Origin: JAIPGX01 sp041650475
GTDB taxonomy: Bacteria; Babelota; Babeliae; Babelales; UASB340
DNA: 37,124 nucleotides
Assembly (NCBI GenBank): GCA_041650475.1
Contig: JBAZLD010000014.1
Span: 1-37,124 of the forward strand
Direction of reading: 5' to 3'
The translations under genes were made by a program, and so were the position numbers. Shown here piece by piece: positions 31,320-37,124 of this stretch. The notes under the pieces are model-generated. The model searched no databases. It saw only the letters and a list, made by a program, of their open reading frames with translations, and was not told the origin of the DNA. Each line of letters opens with the position of its first letter. Within the stretch, counting starts at the first letter, position 1.

Positions 31320-31375
31320 CCAACTTCGCATCATCTGTTTTGCTATAGCGTTGAAGACGGGTTGTGCGAAGTTGG
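31320..31375 (+). repeat. GC-richer inverted repeat between P1 and P2
   Basis: CCAACTTCGCA at 31320-31330 and its exact complement TGCGAAGTTGG at 31365-31375 enclose 34 nt with a small inner palindrome GCTATAGC. No T-run follows directly. Base composition is unlike the surrounding AT-rich DNA, suggesting a mobile palindromic element or an mRNA structure. Confidence 0.5.
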
Positions 31376-31397
31376 GCAAAAAAAAGGGAGAATTTTT

Positions 31398-32888
31398 ATG
31401 AAAAAAATATTATGGCTTTTTTTAGCGAGTTTGTTTATCTGCATAAATTTAGTAAAACCAAGAGAAAAAATATCTTTAAATATTCCTGAATTTCAGAATG
31501 AACTTAATTTAGCAGTTAATATGCAGCCTGGTTCCGAAAAAATTAAAAAATATGAACAATTAAGAGAACAGGCAATAAAGCTTGGCCAACAAAAATCTTT
31601 TATGGAAAGTTTACAAAAATGGGTTGACAATAGACAAAATAGTGAAGTTAAACCTTTATCTGATTTTATTAATTTTACTGCATATAATCCAGATTTTTCA
31701 AATTTTAGAGACAAATTGAAAAAATTGGCAGATAGAGCTAAACAATTTATTATTTATTCAGAAAAAATAGATAGATTGACTGCTATGATTAATAAAGCTC
31801 AACTTTCAACAGAAAAAAAAGAAAAATTTTTAACTAATAAAGATGTAGTTATAAAAGAAATGGGTGAATTATTTAAAGAAAGAGGTGGTAAATCTGCCGA
31901 AGAAATTACTAAATTGCAGGGACTGTTTAACGCGGCAAAATTTAGCAATCTTTTTGAAGATGCTAAAGATGTAAAACTTTTAGATTTTTGGATTAAAAAT
32001 GTTTCTATTCAACCGAGTGTTGATGAAAGAGTTATTTATATCTGGCAAGAAATTCAATCTGGTGTAGCTTCTGAAAATAGCGAAGCCTTTTTTAAAAAAT
32101 TAACATCTTTTTTAGAAGAAGTAGATGCTGCATATAGGGCTGGTAAATTAAAAATGGCATTTAATCTTTTGCCAAAAATTTTGAATGCAGTAGCTTATAG
32201 CAGTGCATTTACAAAGGTTCAACAAGATCAGGCTGCTAAATGGTTAAAAGAAGTTGAAGAGGCGATGAGGTCTAAAATTGGAGATGAAAAAATAACTTAT
32301 GCCCAAAGATTAGATAAATTAACAGAATTAGTTTTAGAGCCAGATACTTTTTTAGATAATAATAAGCGTAATTATTTTTTTGAATATTTACAAAATCTTG
32401 TAGATACCAGAATGGTTGCAACGCTTGAAGAAATAGCAAAATTACAATCTTCGATATCTTTTGTTAAATGGAATGAATCTTTGGCTCCTGACCAAAAGGA
32501 TAAACTTATTAATTTTTTTGAACTTTCGAAAACAGCTGCTTCTTATGTTGATATGGTAAATAAATTAATGATCGAATTAAGTAGGGTATCTCAAGATCCA
32601 GCTAAAAAAGAAGAATTTTTATCAAAAATTAATTCTTTAACAAATAGTTTTGTTGCGTCAAAAGTTGCAGATAAAAAACCTACGGGCCAGGATGAGATTA
32701 TTAATCTTTTAAATTTTGCTAAAGCAAACCCCATTTTTAGTGACAAAGCAACAGCAGATAAAATTGATAAAATGATTTCTGATATTAAATCAGCCGTTCC
32801 AGGTAAAACTCCAGAAAAAGTAAAAGAAGAAAAAAAGAAAGAAGAGGCAAAACCGGTTCCAGCAAGACCTGGAAGAAGACGTAGGTAG
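31398..32888 (+). CDS. P2: secreted helical-repeat protein with Arg-rich tail
   Basis: 496 residues from the ATG at 31398 (AAAGGGAG upstream); the frame extends upstream to 31362, into the inverted repeat, and that extension is rejected. Signal-like N terminus KKILWLFLASLFICINLV without an obvious cleavage motif. The rest is all-helical repeats of roughly 90 residues, e.g. RLDKLTELVLEPDTF...KRNYFFEYLQNLVD, similar in pattern to the C-terminal third of P1 (TRLEVIKDLKMLLDQETF). It ends with a charged linker and EAKPVPARPGRRRR. No known domain. It lies 90 nt after P1 and 26 nt before P3, so P1-P2-P3 are probably one operon and may be structural partners. Confidence 0.8.
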   Translation: MKKILWLFLASLFICINLVKPREKISLNIPEFQNELNLAVNMQPGSEKIKKYEQLREQAIKLGQQKSFMESLQKWVDNRQNSEVKPLSDFINFTAYNPDFSNFRDKLKKLADRAKQFIIYSEKIDRLTAMINKAQLSTEKKEKFLTNKDVVIKEMGELFKERGGKSAEEITKLQGLFNAAKFSNLFEDAKDVKLLDFWIKNVSIQPSVDERVIYIWQEIQSGVASENSEAFFKKLTSFLEEVDAAYRAGKLKMAFNLLPKILNAVAYSSAFTKVQQDQAAKWLKEVEEAMRSKIGDEKITYAQRLDKLTELVLEPDTFLDNNKRNYFFEYLQNLVDTRMVATLEEIAKLQSSISFVKWNESLAPDQKDKLINFFELSKTAASYVDMVNKLMIELSRVSQDPAKKEEFLSKINSLTNSFVASKVADKKPTGQDEIINLLNFAKANPIFSDKATADKIDKMISDIKSAVPGKTPEKVKEEKKKEEAKPVPARPGRRRR

Positions 32889-32914
32889 ATTTTTAATTTT
32901 AGGAGAAAAAATTT

Positions 32915-35680
32915 ATGAAAAATTTTTTAAAAATAAGTTATTGTTTACTTTTATTTGTGTTTTTAACTACAAGTATACAAAAGAATTTATGGGCAGAAGC
33001 GATTAAATATAAAGAAACAATATTATTGCAGGCATCACCAGATGGAAGAAATGCACAAATAACATTAAGCGCAGCAGATAAAAGAGCTCAGATTAAATTA
33101 GCGTCAGTTATAGATGATAGTACAAAACTTCAATTAATAAAAGCAGATAATGTAAATAGCACAGAAGAAATAAAATACGGTGATATAGTATTGATAAAGC
33201 CAATATTAGCAGGATGGGAGGACTCATATTTTAAAGCGGCTGGAGGTTGGCAAACATGGACGATACCAGGAGAAGTTAGTAAAAACTTTGATATGAATAG
33301 ATTTAAATGGAGAATAGTAAGCAATAAAAATTATAGTCCAGAGAATAAGGCAGGTCAGGTTGTTAACAGTGGGGATGTTGTTTATTTAAGATGTTTGGAA
33401 CAATATTTTGGAAGAGAAATGCATCTTTGTTGGTTTAAAAATATGGGAATATTGGGACATACAACAGATACAGCTAATGATAATAATCAGTGTGATTGGA
33501 AGATAATAAAAGTGCAACCGGCTCCAGTGCCAGCACCTGTACCAACACCAACACCAACTCCTTCACCAGCGCCGGTACCCGTACAACCTGGAGTAGTTGC
33601 GGTAAAAATGTCTCAACCAGATAAATGGCAAGAATTATCAGAATTAAATAAAAGTATAATGACGTTTGAAGTCAAAGCGCCACATGATGCAATAATATTA
33701 TTGGCTGCCGAAAAATTTGGATCTTTGACTGCAGGTGCAAATGTATATGAATTAATAATTGGAGGTTGGAATAATACATCAAGTACGATCAGGAAAAAAT
33801 GGCAAGATAATAATACAAATCAAGGTGTAGCTGGTGGTTCACAATTAGATTCAAATAATTTGGTAAAATTTTGGATTTCATATAACAATGGTGAAATAAA
33901 AATTGGTAAGGGCGAAGTTGGACAAAATATAATATCGCAATGGACAGATCCAAATCCATATCCAAACATAAAATATTTTTCTTTAACAAATTGGGATGTT
34001 CCGGTTGAATATAAAAATTTGCAGATTTTGCCATTTAAAACATTGCCAGCTCCAGTTTTAAAAATTCCAAAAGATTTTGATTTACTTGAGGGCAATTTTA
34101 TTAAAGTAGCTTTAGGTATTGGTGACAATGGGCAAACTGATATTTGGGCCATAAATCAAAAAAATGATGTATTCCAAGGCAAAATTACTCAATCCGAAGA
34201 AGGTATCGGTATGGGTGTGGTCAAAAAAAGTAAAGTTTCTTGGACAAGAAAATCTGGTAATGGCCTAGATGTAAAGGTTGGTTCAGATGGTACTGTTTGC
34301 ACGTTAAGTAGTGCTGGGGATGCTTTTGAAGTTATAGATGGTAGCTGGAATAGATTAGGTTCTGAAAAATTTTCTCAAATTTCTGTTGGAAATAAAGATA
34401 ATATTTGGGCATTAAAAGATTTTGATAAAAAACTTTTCAAGTTTAATAGAAATAGTGGACAATGGGAAGAAAAGGCAACAGGATATATATCAGTTTCAGT
34501 TGGAAATGATGGTGTGGTTTGGGCTATTGATGAAAAAGAAGGAAGAGCTTTTAGATTACAATCTGGTAGTGATAAATGGGAAGCAAGCCCAGGTTATGGT
34601 TTTACAAAAATTTTATGTGTAGACCAAAATAGTGTTTTAGTCTTATCTAAAGATAAGCAAGTTTGGATAAATGAAAAACCAACTGCAATTTTTGAAAATA
34701 ATTATATCAAAGATTCTTGGTCTAAAATTTCTGATTTGGTATGTGAAGATTTTGCTTTTAATGGTTTGGGTGATATTGCAATTTTAACTGGACAAAAAAC
34801 TGTTGATGGATTTCCTTTATATTTCAAAAAAGGAACAGGTTCTCCGGTTATTCCAATAAAAGAAGTTATAGCACCAGATAAAAACCCAGTTGAAGTTCTT
34901 GAAATGGCTAAGGCGAAACCAGAAGCAGAAAAACTGGATTTTTATCAAAAAGTAGTAGATTGGGCAAAAGATAATAAAAAGAAATTTGATTCTTCAGAGC
35001 AGCAGAGTTTTGTATGGAATCATCTTTTTCCATTGTATAGTTCTAAAAAGGATCTTCCAAAAGAAAATACAGATCTTGCTAAGTTATTGAAAATTTTACA
35101 AGAAGCAAAAGATTATGAACCAATGGTAGGAGCCTATGCATATATAGTTCAATCAGTAATGATAGATAGATTGAAAGAAAAAGGTGTAACTCCAGTAAAA
35201 ACAATAATTCCTGAGACTGCAAGATTTGAAGATCTTTTAAAAAATGCAGAACAAAAGAAAGGTTTGTCAGAAAAAATTGTTTATTACAATAATATTGTAA
35301 GCTGGGCAAAGGCTTTTAATAAAAAATTTACACCAGAGGAACAAAATGTATTTGTTTGGAGCCATTTGTATCCATTGTACTTGAACGTTGATAAAGAAAC
35401 TGATGCGAATAAGAAAAAGACTTTACAACAAAACTTATTACAGCTTTTAGTAAATGCAAAAGATTATGAATCACTTGTTGGTATTTTTAGAATTGCATTA
35501 GAGTCAAGTATGATTCAACCATTAAAAAATGCAGGAGTAACTCTTCCTGGAAAACCATCACCATCACCAGCACCAACCCCTACTCCAGCACCTACTCCGG
35601 TTCCTACTCCAGAAAGAGGACGTAGACGTTCAGAACCTACACCAACCCCAACTCCACGTAGAGTTCCTAGAAGAAGATAA
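32915..35680 (+). CDS. P3: secreted beta-trefoil, farnesoic-acid-methyltransferase-like, tectonin protein
   Basis: 921 residues; AGGAG before the ATG. Signal peptide 1-28 (ending NLWAEA). Residues 30-200 form a three-repeat beta-trefoil-like domain (KETILLQA, YGDIVLIKP, SGDVVYLRC). A Pro/Thr-rich linker follows (202-226). Residues about 229-372 resemble the farnesoic acid O-methyltransferase-like domain PF12248: FEVKAPHDAIILLA, YELIIGGWNNTSSTIRK, NLVKFWISYNNGEIKIGKG, YFSLTNWDVPVEYKN. Residues 385-620 are tectonin-type repeats (QISVGNKDNIWAL, SVSVGNDGVVWAI). Two helical repeats follow (FVWNHLFPLYSS and FVWSHLYPLYLN). The tail is Pro/Thr-rich with Arg blocks: PERGRRRSEPTPTPTP, then RRVPRRR at the end. 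Likely surface ligand binding (inference). Confidence 0.85.
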   Translation: MKNFLKISYCLLLFVFLTTSIQKNLWAEAIKYKETILLQASPDGRNAQITLSAADKRAQIKLASVIDDSTKLQLIKADNVNSTEEIKYGDIVLIKPILAGWEDSYFKAAGGWQTWTIPGEVSKNFDMNRFKWRIVSNKNYSPENKAGQVVNSGDVVYLRCLEQYFGREMHLCWFKNMGILGHTTDTANDNNQCDWKIIKVQPAPVPAPVPTPTPTPSPAPVPVQPGVVAVKMSQPDKWQELSELNKSIMTFEVKAPHDAIILLAAEKFGSLTAGANVYELIIGGWNNTSSTIRKKWQDNNTNQGVAGGSQLDSNNLVKFWISYNNGEIKIGKGEVGQNIISQWTDPNPYPNIKYFSLTNWDVPVEYKNLQILPFKTLPAPVLKIPKDFDLLEGNFIKVALGIGDNGQTDIWAINQKNDVFQGKITQSEEGIGMGVVKKSKVSWTRKSGNGLDVKVGSDGTVCTLSSAGDAFEVIDGSWNRLGSEKFSQISVGNKDNIWALKDFDKKLFKFNRNSGQWEEKATGYISVSVGNDGVVWAIDEKEGRAFRLQSGSDKWEASPGYGFTKILCVDQNSVLVLSKDKQVWINEKPTAIFENNYIKDSWSKISDLVCEDFAFNGLGDIAILTGQKTVDGFPLYFKKGTGSPVIPIKEVIAPDKNPVEVLEMAKAKPEAEKLDFYQKVVDWAKDNKKKFDSSEQQSFVWNHLFPLYSSKKDLPKENTDLAKLLKILQEAKDYEPMVGAYAYIVQSVMIDRLKEKGVTPVKTIIPETARFEDLLKNAEQKKGLSEKIVYYNNIVSWAKAFNKKFTPEEQNVFVWSHLYPLYLNVDKETDANKKKTLQQNLLQLLVNAKDYESLVGIFRIALESSMIQPLKNAGVTLPGKPSPSPAPTPTPAPTPVPTPERGRRRSEPTPTPTPRRVPRRR

Positions 35681-35697
35681 AAAAACTAAGCTTAAAA

Positions 35698-35729
35698 AAT
35701 AAAGGGTCCAAAAAATTGGGCCCTTTATT
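35698..35729 (+). terminator. Terminator after P3
   Basis: AATAAAGGGTCC pairs with GGGCCCTTTATT (one G-T) around AAAAAATT, followed by a T-run, 18 nt past the P3 stop. A closely similar one follows P4. Confidence 0.82.
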
Positions 35730-35768
35730 TTTTTTATTCAAAAATTTTATTTTTAAAAAATTATTTTA

Positions 35769-35807
35769 ATGATATAAAAATAATAGTTTTTGTAATTTTT
35801 ATATCAT
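35769..35807 (+). promoter_or_regulatory. 13-bp inverted repeat upstream of P4
   Basis: ATGATATAAAAAT and its exact complement ATTTTTATATCAT separated by 13 nt, just before the P4 ribosome site. All-AT stem followed by T's; could be an operator or a weak terminator/leader hairpin. Confidence 0.4.
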
Positions 35808-35834
35808 GATTTTTTTAAAGGGAGAATATTTTTT

Positions 35835-36419
35835 ATGATAAAGTTTTTTAAAAATAATTTTAAATTATCTTTTTTTGCTATTTTAGCAATATTTATGCAA
35901 ATAAGTTTGTTTGCACAAGACGAAATTAAATACGGAGCAAAAATAAGACTTCAAGCAGTGGATGATGGACAATATGTGCAAGTAAATTTGGGAACAAGCC
36001 AAGCACAAATAAGTTTATCAAAAGATAAAAATGAGAGTACAGAACTAATATTGGTAAAAGCTAATGCTCAAAGATATAGAGGTGCTATAAAATATGGAGA
36101 TGAAGTTTTAATAAAATCACCAAAATTTGAGGATACCTATTTTAAGGCCGTTGCTGTCTGGAAAACGTGGACATGGTCCGGTCAAGTTTCTAAAAATTTA
36201 GATATGGAAAGATACAAATGGGTGATATTAGATATAAAGGATACAACTAAAAATTTAGCAATTGTAAAAACAGGTGAAGTTTTGCATCTAAAAATTTTAT
36301 CAAAAGTTTATATGAGTAGTAAAGATAATCTTTTAAGTTGTACAACAGATGTAAAAGAAAAAGTAAATTGGAAAATAGAAAAGGTACCTCTAGTATCTAG
36401 AGTTCCTGCAAGAAGATAA
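35835..36419 (+). CDS. P4: small secreted beta-trefoil-like protein with Arg tail
   Basis: 194 residues; AAGGGAG before the ATG. Signal peptide 1-27 (FFAILAIFMQISLFA, cleavage before QDE). The mature part is only the three-repeat trefoil-like domain: KYGAKIRLQAVDDGQYVQV, KYGDEVLIKSPKFEDTYFKA, KTGEVLHLKILSKVYMS. It shares with P3 the second-repeat block YFKAxxxWxTWTxxGxVSKNxDMxRxKW, so P3 and P4 are paralogues at this domain. It ends VPLVSRVPARR. This is the minimal member of the cluster: signal, one domain, Arg-rich end. Function unknown; the fold class (MIR/fascin/ricin-like) typically binds sugars or protein. Confidence 0.85.
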   Translation: MIKFFKNNFKLSFFAILAIFMQISLFAQDEIKYGAKIRLQAVDDGQYVQVNLGTSQAQISLSKDKNESTELILVKANAQRYRGAIKYGDEVLIKSPKFEDTYFKAVAVWKTWTWSGQVSKNLDMERYKWVILDIKDTTKNLAIVKTGEVLHLKILSKVYMSSKDNLLSCTTDVKEKVNWKIEKVPLVSRVPARR

Positions 36420-36451
36420 GAGCTAATTTTTTTAATACGAATTTGATATTT

Positions 36452-36479
36452 AAAAGGGTTCAATTTTTTGGGCCCTTTT
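36452..36479 (+). terminator. Terminator after P4
   Basis: AAAAGGGTTC pairs with GGGCCCTTTT (two G-T) around a T-rich loop, followed by a T-run. Same GGGCCC-type design as the P3 terminator, suggesting gene duplication together with the 3' flank. Confidence 0.78.
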
Positions 36480-36580
36480 TTATTTAAAAATTCAAAATCT
36501 TTATTTTTAAATAAATATTTTAATAACATTTTTAAGTAAACTAAAAATTCTATATCACCTGCTTTTTGAGGAAAGAATTT

Positions 36581-37124
36581 ATGAAATTTTTAAAAATAAG
36601 TTTTTGTTTATTGTTATTTATGTTTCTGGGGATTTGTGAACAGGGCAAATTATCTGGAGCAATTTCTTATGGAGAAAAAGTAAGGATAAGTTCAGAGAAT
36701 GGTAAATATTTGCAAGAACAAGCAGGGCGAGGTTTAAGTTTTGGAGATGCAGAAGGAACAGAATCAGAGTTTGTCATAGAAAAAAAAGGAGGTGGCTCTG
36801 GGGATGTAAATTATAACGATGTAATATTTATAAGATGTGCTTCAGATGATTCATATTTAAAGGCGGAACTTGGTTTTTCTACGCAGCATTGGTCAGGGGA
36901 AAATAAAGAAAATATAGATAGATATTGGTGGAAAATAGTAGGGCCCAAAGGAGAAGCAAGATCAGGGCCTGTTCCGGAAAATCAAAATATAAGTGTAGAA
37001 TTAGATAAAGTTAAGTATTGGGGACAAACAATGTATTTGTGTGCTGAAGATGTAACTAAAGCAATGCATACATCAGACAAAAATACTCCAAATAAAAAAA
37101 TTATTTTTACACTAAAAAAAGTGC
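36581..37124 (+). CDS. P5: secreted beta-trefoil-like protein, cut by the window end
   Basis: Open from the ATG at 36581 (GAGGAAAG upstream) to the window end, 181 codons with no stop. Signal peptide FLKISFCLLLFMFLGIC, very similar to the P3 start (FLKISYCLLLFVFL). Three trefoil-type repeats: SYGEKVRISSENGKYLQE, NYNDVIFIRCASDDSYLKA, and VKYWGQTMYLCAEDV, ending IIFTLKKV at the edge, where the domain should close. The second repeat keeps the pattern SYLKAxxxFSTQHWSG...DRYWWKIV. Whether it is short like P4 or continues with a linker and propeller like P3 lies outside the window. Confidence 0.82.
   Translation, partial: MKFLKISFCLLLFMFLGICEQGKLSGAISYGEKVRISSENGKYLQEQAGRGLSFGDAEGTESEFVIEKKGGGSGDVNYNDVIFIRCASDDSYLKAELGFSTQHWSGENKENIDRYWWKIVGPKGEARSGPVPENQNISVELDKVKYWGQTMYLCAEDVTKAMHTSDKNTPNKKIIFTLKKV

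Noticed and set aside
33520..33595. Short tandem repeats (CCAACACCA-like) that could suggest a CRISPR or microsatellite
   Set aside because: They encode the Pro/Thr linker of P3 in frame; units are 6-9 nt with no spacers. No CRISPR array was seen anywhere in the window.
32800..35680. Sortase or PEP-CTERM sorting signal at the ends of P2 and P3
   Set aside because: No LPXTG or PEP motif and no hydrophobic helix before the basic tail, so the known tripartite signals do not apply; hence the tail is reported as possibly new.

Overview
The window is AT-rich and gene-dense. The bacterium is Gram-negative-type: it carries murC and a tolQ-tolR-tolA-tolB block. It also encodes many secreted proteins with eukaryote-like folds: ankyrin, leucine-rich repeat, ubiquitin-like, beta-trefoil, tectonin propeller, a farnesoic-acid-methyltransferase-like domain and a PP2C phosphatase. 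This mix suggests a host-associated bacterium with a reduced genome, most likely Candidatus Dependentiae (TM6/Babeliae). That placement is inference from gene content; the window has no rRNA gene to confirm it.

Layout. 1-5 kb: folC (+) converges on a pheS-galU pair (-), followed by a secreted PP2C phosphatase (-). 5-12.5 kb: tRNA-Phe and the conserved ffh-rpsP-khpA-trmD-rplS order, without rimM. Between trmD and rplS lies a 2.6-kb accessory island made of two direct repeats of about 0.9 kb. Each repeat carries a secreted ubiquitin-like protein gene, and a RelE/HigB-type toxin-antitoxin pair lies between them. trmD is fused to a second SPOUT methyltransferase domain. After rplS come a small lipoprotein and a possible 34-residue membrane protein. 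12.5-16.4 kb (-): tRNA-Ala(GGC), a membrane protein, a class I aminotransferase, murC and a secreted LRR protein, probably one transcription unit. 16.5-19.5 kb: a CCA-adding enzyme (+), a Glu/Gln-rich secreted protein (-) and a VOC-fold protein (-). 19.5-22 kb (-): rpsT, rpmB and ftsH, running ftsH-rpmB-rpsT-VOC in transcription order. 22.3-26.5 kb (-): a secreted ankyrin protein and the tolQ-tolR-tolA-tolB operon.

The most unusual part is 26.7-37.1 kb (+): at least five consecutive secreted proteins, called P1-P5 here, transcribed divergently from the Tol operon. P1, P3, P4 and P5 carry a three-repeat beta-trefoil-like domain. P1 and P3 add tectonin-type propellers. P1 and P2 consist largely of coiled-coil or helical repeats, and P3 has two helical repeats of its own. 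P3 has a farnesoic-acid-methyltransferase-like (carbohydrate/ligand-binding type) domain. All four complete members end in a short arginine-rich tail (RKRR, RRRR, PRRR, PARR), in two cases after a Pro-rich linker. I infer a surface or secreted adhesion/host-interaction set that may share a C-terminal sorting or anchoring signal. P5 runs off the end of the window.

All assignments come from reading motifs by eye; no database search or structure prediction was run.
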